The position numbers and the translations under genes are program-made. DNA of 54,601 nucleotides, from NCBI GenBank assembly GCA_025456145.1, contig JALOLD010000021.1:1-54601 (forward strand), given 5' to 3'. The notes under the pieces are model-generated. The model saw only the letters and a program-made list of their open reading frames with translations, made no database searches and was not told where the DNA came from. Each line of letters begins with the position of its first letter. Positions within the stretch are counted from its first letter, which is position 1. Positions 32,801 through 40,299 of this stretch are shown here, piece by piece. Source of the DNA: Thermoanaerobaculales bacterium (GTDB lineage: Bacteria; Acidobacteriota; Thermoanaerobaculia; Thermoanaerobaculales; Sulfomarinibacteraceae).

Positions 32801-32917
32801 CTCGGGCATGAAGCCGAGGGGCAGCCGCTCGAGGGCGACGAGCCCGAGCACCACCGCGCAGACCAGGACGGTGAGGATGGCGACCGGCCGGCGGATGGCG
32901 AGCTCGGGCAGAGTCAT
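29834..32917 (-). CDS. RND (HAE1-type) efflux transporter, second of pair
   Basis: The 1027-residue inner-membrane proton-driven pump has an N-terminal helix after MTLPELAIRRPVAILTVLV and porter subdomains (PFPNATPEQTERLVVRPLEE, GVNPKEVRINLRVEDLEAHG). The first helix block holds GVGMLVDNAVVVMENIYRHQ, where an Asp-Asn pair stands in place of the Asp-Asp of AcrB. The second has GLLLLIGVVVNNGIVMIEHI and GGRERLRPILMTAITTLVGL. Its ATG overlaps the stop of the preceding RND gene by 4 bases, so the two are coupled and may form a heteromeric pump as MdtB/MdtC do. The substrate cannot be told. Confidence 0.92.
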   Translation of the reverse strand: MTLPELAIRRPVAILTVLVCAVVLGLVALERLPLGFMPEVEEPVLFVQVPFPNATPEQTERLVVRPLEEALGSVKGVTEMWSTCDTEGGRVRLSFAWGHEMSLARAEVIERVDRIRRDLPDTIGDIRIGGSWDAAGEDSPVLEGRLSSKRDLSESYDLLERKIVRPIERIPGVASVSLDGVNPKEVRINLRVEDLEAHGVDVREVAAAIQGANFDLSAGVLRSDERRLTVRTVGAFSSVEEIRSLPLRGDGLRLSDVADIRYEEPPLEYGRHLDGDFAIGVTVIAEAGGNAVEIGEQVRQRVAEMNDDPELEGVTFLIWFDQGAEIEKTLSDLSFTGFFGALLASVVLFVFLRRVSMTLVSVLCIPFSLIVACGAVWAMGKTMNTLTLLGLIVGVGMLVDNAVVVMENIYRHQQRGLSRTEAALVGSREVSLAVIAATLTSVIVFLPMIFNKPSEMNIYLRELAITVCLTLLASLFISQTLIPLATSTFIRSRSRGRARLMLWLEDRYERLLGFFLRRRWLTPVIGLAVIASTWFPFDRIDKNFDAGSAEVFVQIRYEFAEPLSLERKEAAITLVEELLVPHREELEAEHIYSFWSDRFSLTRLYMKEDSANEAAMADTRARLRGLLPELPGIKLEVQDQAGWGWRRGAGKRIAFQLVGEDTGVLAELAEEAKLRLEEIPGLSDAWTSTQEGGMELHVDLDRELAAHYGVPLNQPAEVVSLTFRGRRMPRFRTPSGEREMRLTLDERDTESLDQLHTLPVWTADGDKIPLASLAEFRVEPGPDRIQRDNRRTSVWVGARYDEGTMDDYLPLVRTAMDAMDFPFGYTWTMSEWAERQREQSREFLVNLLLALGLVFAVMAGLFESVRQAVGLMVALPFALAGAFWALWMTGTDFDQPAAVGLLLLIGVVVNNGIVMIEHINLYRRQGMERTAAMLTGGRERLRPILMTAITTLVGLVPIVVQRPSLGGVYYYSMAIVIMGGLVVSTFLTTLLLPTTAALSEDTFAAAGRLATRAWQILQPWKRRPAEQ

Positions 32918-35900
32918 GCCGGGCCTCCGTCGGGGTCGACGGCGGGGTGGTCGAGGCGCACCCGCGAGGGCACCACCAGGTAGACCGCCGGGATCACCAC
33001 CAGGGTCAGCAGGGTGCTGAAGGTCAGACCAAAGCTGACGGTGATCGCGAGAGGCGCCCGCAGCTCGGCGCCCTCGCCGAGGGACAGCGCCATGGGGAGC
33101 AGCCCGAGGACGGTGGTCAGGGTGGTCATCAGGATCGGCCGCAGCCGCAGGTGGCCGCCGCGGACCACCGCCTCGAGCTTGTCCAGCCCGCGCCGGCGGA
33201 GCTGGTTGACGGTGTCGATGAAAACGATCGCATTGTTGACCACGATGCCGACCAGCATCACCGCGCCGATCAGCGCGATGACGCTGACCTCGGTGCGGGT
33301 GACGAGCAGCCCGATGACGACCCCGACCAGCGCGAGCGGGATGGTGAAGAGCACGACGAAGGGGTGGACCAGCGACTCGAAGGTCGCGGCCATCACCAGG
33401 TAGACCAGGAAGATCGCCAGCGCCATGGCGAAGCGCAGGCTGGCGAAGGAGGTCTGCATCTCGTCGACCTGACCGCCGAGCTCGGCGGTCACCCCGGCCG
33501 GCGGCGGGTTGGCGGCGAGCAGAGCCCGGATGTCGCGCACCACCGCGCCCAGCCCGCGGCCCTCGAGGTTGGCGGTGAGCACCGCGGCGCGTTGCTGCTG
33601 GACCCGGTGGATCTCGGCCGGGCCGCGGGCGGCGCGGACCTCGGCGACGGTGAGCAGCCGGAGCTGGCGTCCGTCGGGGCCTGGGATCATCAGGTTGCGG
33701 ACATCGGCGGCGGTCCGCCGCTGGTCCTCGAGGTTGCGCACCCGGATGTCGATCTGGCGGTCGGCCTCGCGGAAGCGGGTCGGCACCGCGCCGAGCACCC
33801 GGTCGCGCAGGGTCCGGGCGACCTCGCCCATGTCGAGACCGAGCGAGGCCAGGCGGTCGCGGTCGAAGATCACCTGGAGCTCCGGGTTGCCCTCCTCGAG
33901 GGAGGAGCGGACGTCGACCAGGCCGGGGACCGCGGCGAGCCGGTCGGCGAGCACCGGCGCCCACTCGGACAGGGCCTCGAGGTCGTCGGAGAAGAGGATC
34001 ACCTCGATCGGGGTCTTGAGGCTGAAGTAGGTCGGCTTGCCGAAGGTGGTCTCGAGCTCGGGGATCGAGGCGAAGCCGTCGCGCAGCCGGCCCGCCACCT
34101 CCTGCTCGACCGCCTCGTCGTTGCGGTCGGCGAGGACGACGTTGAGCTGGCCGTAGTGCTCGGCGGTGGTCGACAGGCTCAGCCCCCCCGACACCAGCCG
34201 GCTGCCCGCGGTGGCGTAGGCGACCTCGACCGCGGGGTCGCCGACGATCGGGCTCGCCATCCGCTGCAGCACCCGGTCGGTCGCGAGGACCGAGGTCCCC
34301 TCGGGGAGGGTCGCCTCGAAGGTGAACTCGCCCTGGGAGATGTCGGGGATGAGCGAGCTCTCGAGACCGCCCAGGGCGGCCAGCGACAGCGCGAGGACCA
34401 GCGCGGCGCCGGCGAGGGTCGGCCACCGCCGGTCGAGCGCGGTATGGAGCACGGCGTCGTAGAACCGGGACAGGGCGCCCAGCGTCCCGGTCTCCGCCGC
34501 CCGGCCCGCCCCAGCGCCGGCCGCGTCGTCGTCGCCGAGGGCGGCGAGCATCGGGATCAGGGTCACCGCGACGACCAGCGAGGCGAGGAGGCTCAGGGTG
34601 ACGGTCACCGCCATGTCGCCGAACAGCGCCCCGGCGATGCCCTCGACGAAGACGATCGGCAGGAAGACCGCCACCGTGGTCAGGGTCGAGGCGACCACCG
34701 CGGCGCCGACCTCGGCGGTCCCGGTCACCGCGGCGGCGGTCCGGTCGAGGCCCTCCTGGCGCTTGCGGTCGATCGACTCGAGGACGACGATCGCGTTGTC
34801 GACGAGCATCCCGATGCCCAGGGTCAGCCCGCCCAGGCTCATGATGTTGAGCGACACCTCGAGGCGGTACATCGCCATGAAGGTGAAGAGCACCGACAGC
34901 GGGATCGCGGTGGCGATGATCACCGTCGACCGCAGGTCGCGGAGGAAGACGAAGAGCACCAGGATCGCCAGCGCGCCGCCGATGACCGCGCTGACCCGGA
35001 CCTCGGCGAGCGCCTGCTCGATGAAGCGCGACTGGTCGAAGAGCACGGTGAGCTCATAGCCCTCGGGGACCAGCCGGGTCATCTCGGGCAGCGACTCGCG
35101 GATCTCGCGGGCGGTGGTGACGATGTTGGCGTCGCCCTCCTTGTAGATCGCGATCTCGACCGCCTCGACGCCGCCGACCCGGATGATCTCGGTGCGCTCG
35201 CGGGCCCCCCAGCTGACCTCGGCGACATCGCGCACCCTCACCTGCGAGGCGCCTCCCGAAGACAGCACGAGATCGCCGATCTCCTCCACCGAGGTGTACT
35301 CGTTGACCGTGCGGATGAGGTACTGGGTGTCGGCGCCGCGCAGCGAGCCGCCGGGGAGGTTGAGGTTGGACACCCCGACGACCTGGCGCAGCCGCTCGAG
35401 CGGGATCCCGAGCGCGGCGAGGCGCTCCTGGTCGACCTCGACGTGGATCTCCTCCTCGAGCCCCCCCTTGACCCGCGCCGAGGCGACGCCGGGTAGGCTC
35501 TCGAAGGCCTGCTTGAGACGCCGGTCGGCGAGCCGGCGGCTCTCGGTGAGGTCGCCCTTCCCGCCGAGGGCGATCCGGACGATCGGGTCGAGGGAGGGGT
35601 CGAAGCGCAGGACCACCGGGTCCTCGGCCTCCTCGGGGAGGATCAGCCGGTCGAGCTTTTCGCGGACGTCGAGGAGCAGCAGGTCCATGTCGGCGCCCCA
35701 GTCGAACTCGAGGGTGACCTCGGAGACCCCGGGTCGCGACACCGAGTGGACCGTTCGCAGACCGCGCAGCACGCCGACCGCCTCCTCGACCGGCCGGGTG
35801 ATCAGGTTCTCGACCTCGGCCGGCGCGGTGTCCGGGAAGTCGGTCTGGACGGTCAGCGAGGGGTAGGAGATGTCGGGCAGCAGGTCGAGGGGGAGCCGTT

Positions 35901-35991
35901 GGTAGCCGACCACGCCGAAGGCCGCGACGGCGAGGGCGCACATCAGCACCGTCACCCGGCGGCGGACGGCGAGGGCGACGAGGGCGCGCAT
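32914..35991 (-). CDS. RND (HAE1-type) efflux transporter, first of pair
   Basis: The 1025-residue pump begins MRALVALAVRRRVTVLMCAL and carries RND landmarks: PDISYPSLTVQTDFPDTAPA, GIGMLVDNAIVVLESIDRKR in helix 4 (Asp-Asn, not Asp-Asp) and GAVMLVGIVVNNAIVFIDTV. GGHLRLRPILMTTLTTVLGL lies near the end. A poly-Ala/Gly linker (DDDAAGAGAG) joins the halves. Its ATG shares one base with the stop of the upstream fusion-protein gene (TGATG at 35989-35993). No outer-membrane TolC-type channel is in the window, so the third part must be supplied from elsewhere. Confidence 0.92.
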   Translation of the reverse strand: MRALVALAVRRRVTVLMCALAVAAFGVVGYQRLPLDLLPDISYPSLTVQTDFPDTAPAEVENLITRPVEEAVGVLRGLRTVHSVSRPGVSEVTLEFDWGADMDLLLLDVREKLDRLILPEEAEDPVVLRFDPSLDPIVRIALGGKGDLTESRRLADRRLKQAFESLPGVASARVKGGLEEEIHVEVDQERLAALGIPLERLRQVVGVSNLNLPGGSLRGADTQYLIRTVNEYTSVEEIGDLVLSSGGASQVRVRDVAEVSWGARERTEIIRVGGVEAVEIAIYKEGDANIVTTAREIRESLPEMTRLVPEGYELTVLFDQSRFIEQALAEVRVSAVIGGALAILVLFVFLRDLRSTVIIATAIPLSVLFTFMAMYRLEVSLNIMSLGGLTLGIGMLVDNAIVVLESIDRKRQEGLDRTAAAVTGTAEVGAAVVASTLTTVAVFLPIVFVEGIAGALFGDMAVTVTLSLLASLVVAVTLIPMLAALGDDDAAGAGAGRAAETGTLGALSRFYDAVLHTALDRRWPTLAGAALVLALSLAALGGLESSLIPDISQGEFTFEATLPEGTSVLATDRVLQRMASPIVGDPAVEVAYATAGSRLVSGGLSLSTTAEHYGQLNVVLADRNDEAVEQEVAGRLRDGFASIPELETTFGKPTYFSLKTPIEVILFSDDLEALSEWAPVLADRLAAVPGLVDVRSSLEEGNPELQVIFDRDRLASLGLDMGEVARTLRDRVLGAVPTRFREADRQIDIRVRNLEDQRRTAADVRNLMIPGPDGRQLRLLTVAEVRAARGPAEIHRVQQQRAAVLTANLEGRGLGAVVRDIRALLAANPPPAGVTAELGGQVDEMQTSFASLRFAMALAIFLVYLVMAATFESLVHPFVVLFTIPLALVGVVIGLLVTRTEVSVIALIGAVMLVGIVVNNAIVFIDTVNQLRRRGLDKLEAVVRGGHLRLRPILMTTLTTVLGLLPMALSLGEGAELRAPLAITVSFGLTFSTLLTLVVIPAVYLVVPSRVRLDHPAVDPDGGPA

Positions 35992-37154
35992 CAGGAGGCC
36001 GCGGCCCCGCCTTCGCGGTCCCCGACCGCGCTCGCCTCGTCGAGGTCGAGCGCGTCGAGCACGTTGACCGGCTGTCCGTCGCGCAGCGCTCGCTGGCCCT
36101 GGACGACGACGAGCTCGCCGGCCTCGAGCCCGGCGACGACCTCGGCGTTGGCCTCGTCCTCGAAGCCGACCTCGACCGGACGCTGGCGGGCGGTGGTCCC
36201 GTCGACGACGAAGACCGCCCGCTGTCCGCGGTCGGTGACCACCGCGATCCGCGGCACGAGCAGGCTGTCGTCGTGCCGGTCGGTGACGATCGACACCTCG
36301 ACGAAGTCGCCGGGGCGCGTCGTCTCGGGGTAGTCGGTGACCTCGACGGTGATCTTGATGGTGCCGCTGTCCGGGTCGACGAGGGGGTTGACGAGGTCGA
36401 TCCGGCCGGTCAGCCGGTCGCCGGTCGAGCTCACGACGAGCTGGACCGGCTGGTCGGGCCGGATCGAGCGGAACTCGCGCGCCGGGATGAAGACCCGGGC
36501 GAGCAGCCGGTTCATGTCGACCAGGGTGTAGAGCTGGGCGCCGTTGGCGACGGTCTGCCCCGGGTCGACGAAGCGGCGCACCACGTGGCCGGCGAAGGGC
36601 GCGGCGACCCGGGTGTGGCCGAGCTCGAGCTCGGCGAGCTCGAGGGCCGCCTCGGCCGAGGCCATGTCGGTGCGGATCGCGTCGAAGTCCTCGGCCGAGC
36701 TCAGGCCCTGGGCGAAGATCTTCTCGGCCCGGGCGAAGCGGGCCCGCTGCTTCTCCAGGTCGACCCGGGCCATGGTCGCGCGATGCCGGTACTCGTCGTC
36801 CTCGATCACCAGCAGGAGCTGACCCGCGGCGACCCGGTCGCCCTCCTCGGCGACGACCCGCTCGACGACGCCTGAGACCCGGGCGAGCACGTCGGCGCGC
36901 TTGTCGGGGTCGAGCGAGGCGGTGGCCCGGTAGTAGGTGGCGATGGCACCGCGCTCGGCCGGGGCGACCGCGACGGCCACGGTCGGCAGCTGCGGCCCTC
37001 CCTCGGGCGGCCCGCCTCCGGGCCGCCGCCCGGGGCCGTTGCTCGCGGCCTCGTCGGGACCGCCGCAGGCCGCGAGGGCGGCCAGTGCGAGGGCGAGGGC
37101 CGGCGCGGCGCGGTGGTGGCGGTGCTCGGAGGTCTTCGGGGTCGGCTCATGCAT
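35991..37154 (-). CDS. RND membrane fusion protein (HlyD/AcrA-type lipoprotein)
   Basis: The 387-residue adaptor has a lipoprotein signal (LALALAALAAC with lipobox LAAC) and a Gly/Pro-rich spacer. A split biotinyl-lipoyl domain (ADVLARVSGVVERVVAEEGD and LGHTRVAAPFAGHVVRRFVD) flanks a helical hairpin, with beta-barrel parts (RIDLVNPLVDPDSGTIKITV, RPGDFVEVSI) and a C-terminal proximal domain. It links the RND pair to an outer-membrane channel. ATG 37154 was chosen because the signal begins there; no strong ribosome binding site is seen, and the frame is open far upstream only as an antisense shadow. Confidence 0.92.
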   Translation of the reverse strand: MHEPTPKTSEHRHHRAAPALALALAALAACGGPDEAASNGPGRRPGGGPPEGGPQLPTVAVAVAPAERGAIATYYRATASLDPDKRADVLARVSGVVERVVAEEGDRVAAGQLLLVIEDDEYRHRATMARVDLEKQRARFARAEKIFAQGLSSAEDFDAIRTDMASAEAALELAELELGHTRVAAPFAGHVVRRFVDPGQTVANGAQLYTLVDMNRLLARVFIPAREFRSIRPDQPVQLVVSSTGDRLTGRIDLVNPLVDPDSGTIKITVEVTDYPETTRPGDFVEVSIVTDRHDDSLLVPRIAVVTDRGQRAVFVVDGTTARQRPVEVGFEDEANAEVVAGLEAGELVVVQGQRALRDGQPVNVLDALDLDEASAVGDREGGAAAS

Positions 37155-37228
37155 GGTGGATTCGCTTTCGGGCGCCGCCGGCGGCAGGATGGGCACACCT
37201 CGAGCAAGGCGCCGCTCGGTTCCTACGG

Positions 37229-38059
37229 TCAACCGCCCGGGCCGGTTTCCTGATTCCCCGACCGCCGCCGCCGGAAGACCATCGCGAGGTGGTCGGCGAG
37301 GTGGGACCAAGGCCAGCGCCCGGCGAGCCGGGTCTCGAGCCGGCCCAGGGTCGCGAGGAGCCGAGGCCGCCGCGTGGTGGCGCGGTCGAGGTAGGGCGGC
37401 GGCAGGAAGGCGCCGATCCCGACCGTCCCGGCGGGCTCGAAGTCGGCCGCGAGCTCGCGGCGGAGGACCGCCGGCGACGGGTACCAGACCGGGAGCCGCC
37501 CGCCCCCGGGCAGCCGGACCTCGGCCCCCTGACGCCGGCGGCGGAGGGCCGCCCGGGGGTCGCCGCGGAGCAGGTGCCACGCCACCTCCCAGGCGCACCA
37601 GGGGCCCATGATCACGACCACGAGCGGCGCGCCCGGGGCGAGCCAGGACGCCACCGCGGTCGCCGTCGGCCGCCGGTCGGGCAGGCAGTTGAGGACGCCG
37701 AAGTTGGCGAGGGCGCCGTCGAACGGGGTGCCGGGGGGCGGCGGCTCGGTGTCGACCCGGGCGAGGTCGAGGCGGTGCAGCGACAGACGGCCGCCGAGCC
37801 CGGCCGCGGCGGCCTTGGCCCGCGCCGTCTCGAGCATCGCCGACGAGGCGTCGCAGCCGACGACCCGCTCGGCGCCCCGGCCGAGCAGCCACAGCGCGTC
37901 CTCGCCGGTGCCGCAGCCCAGGTCGAGCAGCCGGCCGCCCCGCGGCAGGGCCCGGTCGAGGACCCGCCACACCCGCTCGCGATGGAGCCGGCCGAGGGCC
38001 GTCGCGGTGAAGTCGCGGTCGTAGGTCGCGGCGGCGCCGTCGAAGGGGTGGCCGCTCAC
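37229..38059 (-). CDS. Class I SAM-dependent methyltransferase
   Basis: The 276-residue product has motif I LLDLGCGTGEDALWL (about 45-58), a motif II acid in VVGCDASSAML (Asp70) and ANFGVLNCL at the motif IV position. The C-terminal part is hydrophobic and basic (RWPWSHLADHLAMVFRRRR), which suggests a membrane-near substrate such as a lipid or quinone. GTG 38059 overlaps the stop of the upstream nucleotidyltransferase gene by 4 bases (GTGA). It is followed after 74 bases by the efflux genes on the same strand. Confidence 0.85.
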   Translation of the reverse strand: MSGHPFDGAAATYDRDFTATALGRLHRERVWRVLDRALPRGGRLLDLGCGTGEDALWLLGRGAERVVGCDASSAMLETARAKAAAAGLGGRLSLHRLDLARVDTEPPPPGTPFDGALANFGVLNCLPDRRPTATAVASWLAPGAPLVVVIMGPWCAWEVAWHLLRGDPRAALRRRRQGAEVRLPGGGRLPVWYPSPAVLRRELAADFEPAGTVGIGAFLPPPYLDRATTRRPRLLATLGRLETRLAGRWPWSHLADHLAMVFRRRRSGNQETGPGG

Positions 38060-38982
38060 CGGGCGGGTCCCGCGCCCGGCTCGCCGGGGTCGAGACCGAG
38101 GCCGAGCAGCCTCTGGGCATACGCGCGATCGATCCGCTCGCGGTGGGCGTTGACGTGGCCCTTGCACTGACGGGCGTCGAGCACCACCTCGGGGCTCGCC
38201 GGGTGGGCGCGGAGGATCTCGCGGGTCTTGCGGCGCCGGTCCCAGGCGTCGACCGCGGCGCCGAGCCGGCCGCCGAGCAGCCGCTCGCCGGCCCGGACGG
38301 CGAGGCCCCGCGGGACGTCGTCGTGGTCGACCGGGCGCGGGGGGCCTGAGGCGTTGGGAAGCCAGCGGTCGGCCCAGGGGTTGAGCCGCCGCATCCTCCG
38401 GTACACCCCGAGGCCGGTCAGCGGCACCATCTGGGCGAGCTCGCGGGCCGCGAAGTGGCCGGGCTCGTCGAGGGCGAGGGCGTCGTCGGCGAGCAGCCAG
38501 TTGGGGCACAGCACGACCCCGGCGAGCCGGGCGGCCCGGACGAGCTGGGTGATCAGCGCGCGGCTCAGCCAGACCCGGCCGGGCACCGTCACGACGAGCA
38601 GGTCGATGTCGGCGTCGGCCTCGACGTTGTCGACCGCCAGGGCGCCGGTGATGGCGACCATCCGGACCAGCGGCAGGCGGCCGACGACCCGCGTCCAGCG
38701 CCGCGCCGCCGGCCACAGCCGCTCGGCGTGGCCGAGCCGCCGCCGGCGGGTGGCGAAGAGGGCGTCGCGCCCGGCCAGCGCGACCAGCCCGTCGTCGCCG
38801 CACAGCAGCGCGCCGTCGCGCAGCCTGGCCAGCGCCCCCGCGACCTCGCCCGGCGGCGCGGCGTGGCCGACCAGGTAGCGGTGGACCTCGGCCGCGGTCA
38901 GCGGGTAGTCGAAGACGTCGCTGTAGGCGACGGCTCTCAGGATCGCGCGCTCGAGGCGGTCGGGGTGGCTCTCGGTCTTCAC
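38056..38982 (-). CDS. Nucleotidyltransferase-fold protein with N-terminal winged helix
   Basis: The product (308 aa from GTG 38982) opens with a winged-helix-like region (AVAYSDVFDYPLTAAEVHRY). A nucleotidyltransferase (MNT-type) core follows: MVAITGALAVDNVEADADID, with the acidic DADID-LLVV pattern in place of GSxxxGxxxxxSDIDL. The C-terminal half has no family I recognise. GTG 39006 is the longest start, but a TAGAAT hexamer at 39009-39014 would start transcription downstream of it, so 38982 is preferred. It heads an operon with a methyltransferase and lies divergent to a glycosyltransferase. Function unknown; modification of a small molecule or glycan precursor is one option. Confidence 0.65.
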   Translation of the reverse strand: MKTESHPDRLERAILRAVAYSDVFDYPLTAAEVHRYLVGHAAPPGEVAGALARLRDGALLCGDDGLVALAGRDALFATRRRRLGHAERLWPAARRWTRVVGRLPLVRMVAITGALAVDNVEADADIDLLVVTVPGRVWLSRALITQLVRAARLAGVVLCPNWLLADDALALDEPGHFAARELAQMVPLTGLGVYRRMRRLNPWADRWLPNASGPPRPVDHDDVPRGLAVRAGERLLGGRLGAAVDAWDRRRKTREILRAHPASPEVVLDARQCKGHVNAHRERIDRAYAQRLLGLGLDPGEPGAGPAR

Positions 38983-39008
38983 GGTGACGGCCAGGTTCGA
39001 ACCCACGG

Positions 39009-39014
39009 ATTCTA
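39009..39014 (-). promoter_or_regulatory. Candidate -10 (TAGAAT) for the nucleotidyltransferase operon
   Basis: On the minus strand TAGAAT lies 26 bases before GTG 38982 and only 2 bases before the alternative GTG 39006. Confidence 0.4.
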
Positions 39015-39044
39015 CACGGTCGGCTCAAACCGCGGCCGCCGCGC

Positions 39045-39050
39045 TATCCT
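39045..39050 (+). promoter_or_regulatory. Candidate -10 (TATCCT) for the GT4 gene
   Basis: TATCCT lies about 54 bases before ATG 39104 and diverges from the minus-strand promoter at 39009-39014. Confidence 0.35.
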
Positions 39051-39103
39051 CGCCCGGTCATGCAACGACCCACGAGCCGCGACGACGGTCCCGCGTGCCA
39101 CGG

Positions 39104-40279
39104 ATGACGGCGCCGCTGCGCATCGGGATCGACCTGACCTGCCGGCTGCCGCTGGCGACCGGGGTCGACACCTATCTCGAGCAGCTGGTGGTCGCGCTGG
39201 GAGGCGAGGACCGCGAGAGCCGCTACACGATCTGGGTCAACCGCGAGGACCGGACCTTCTTCGACGGCCGGCTGCCCGAGGGGTTCGCCGTCGCGGCGCG
39301 CTGCCTGAGACCGCGCCCCGTCCGGCTGCTCTTCCAGCAGCTCGCGATGCCGGCGCTGGCCATCGCCTCGCGGCTCGATATCGTCCACTCGCCGTCGTTC
39401 ATCATGCCGATGCTGCGCGGGCCCCAGCGTCACCTGCTCACGGTCTACGACATGACCTCGTTCTCGCGGCCCGAGTGCCACGAGCCGCTGCGGCGCTCGC
39501 GGACCTACCGCGCGGCGATCGTCGCCAGCCTGCGTCGCGCCCACCTGGTGAGCGTGCCGTCGCGGGCGACCCGCGACCGGGTGCTCGAGCACGTGCCGGA
39601 GGTCGACGGCCGGAGGGTGCGGGTCGTCCCGCCGGGCCTCGACGGGCGCTTCCGACCGCGCCCCGCCGACGAGGTGGCCGAGGTCCGCGCCCGGCTCGGG
39701 CTGACCCGGCCCTATGTCCTCTACCTCGGGACCCTCGAGCCGCGCAAGAACCTGCCGAGGCTGGTCCGGGCCTTCGCCCGGGCCGTGCAGGCGACCGACC
39801 GGACCGAGGACCTGGTCCTCGCCGGGCGACCGGGGTGGGAGACGGCGCCCCTCGAGGAGGCGATCCGAAGCTGCGGCCTCGCCGACCGGGTCCGCCGTCC
39901 CGGCTATGTCGACGCGGCGGACCTGCCGGCCCTGCTCACCGGCGCCGCCCTCTTCGTCTACCCCTCGCTCGAGGAGGGCTTCGGCTTCCCGCCCCTCGAG
40001 GCGATGGCCTGCGGCGTGCCGACGGTGGCCGGCGACACGACCTCGCTCGCCGAGAACCTGCGCGGCGCCGCCGAGCTCGTCGAGCCGACCGATGTCGACG
40101 CCCTCGCCGCGGCGATGGCGCGGCTCCTCGCCGACCCCGGGCGGCGCGCCGAGCTCGGCCGGCGGGGCGTCGAGCGCGCCGCCCGCTTCAGCTGGCGGGC
40201 GACCGCGGCGGCGACGGTGGGGTGCTACCGCGAGCTCGCCGGCAAGATCGACACTCGATCTCAGCCGCCCCCCGTATAA
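39104..40279 (+). CDS. GT4-family (GT-B) glycosyltransferase
   Basis: The 391-residue GT-B enzyme has an N-terminal acceptor domain (GIDLTCRLPLATGVDTYLEQ) and a C-terminal nucleotide-sugar domain (RPYVLYLGTLEPRKNLPRLV, then VYPSLEEGFGFPPLEAMACG). The latter carries the EX7E-like acidic pair of family 4. It resembles mannosyl- and glucosyltransferases of surface polysaccharide clusters. ATG 39104 follows a GTG at 39095 that could also serve as start. The downstream radical SAM promoter hexamer overlaps its stop, so the two are adjacent but possibly separate units. Confidence 0.9.
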   Translation: MTAPLRIGIDLTCRLPLATGVDTYLEQLVVALGGEDRESRYTIWVNREDRTFFDGRLPEGFAVAARCLRPRPVRLLFQQLAMPALAIASRLDIVHSPSFIMPMLRGPQRHLLTVYDMTSFSRPECHEPLRRSRTYRAAIVASLRRAHLVSVPSRATRDRVLEHVPEVDGRRVRVVPPGLDGRFRPRPADEVAEVRARLGLTRPYVLYLGTLEPRKNLPRLVRAFARAVQATDRTEDLVLAGRPGWETAPLEEAIRSCGLADRVRRPGYVDAADLPALLTGAALFVYPSLEEGFGFPPLEAMACGVPTVAGDTTSLAENLRGAAELVEPTDVDALAAAMARLLADPGRRAELGRRGVERAARFSWRATAAATVGCYRELAGKIDTRSQPPPV

Positions 40280-40280
40280 T
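40275..40280 (+). promoter_or_regulatory. Consensus -10 (TATAAT) for radical SAM gene 1
   Basis: A perfect TATAAT overlaps the last codons of the GT4 gene, 19 bases before ATG 40300. GAGGA (40285-40289) could be a weak ribosome binding site. Confidence 0.5.
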
Positions 40281-40299
40281 GGCCCGAGGACCGACGACG

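Noticed and set aside
29810..32983. 1057-codon plus-strand open frame across the RND gene
   Set aside because: Antisense shadow of a well-supported RND transporter; charged, low-complexity product.
38990..39020. tRNA-like T-loop GGTTCGAACCC
   Set aside because: The flanking bases do not form a T-stem and no anticodon or D arm can be placed; it lies at the start of the nucleotidyltransferase gene.
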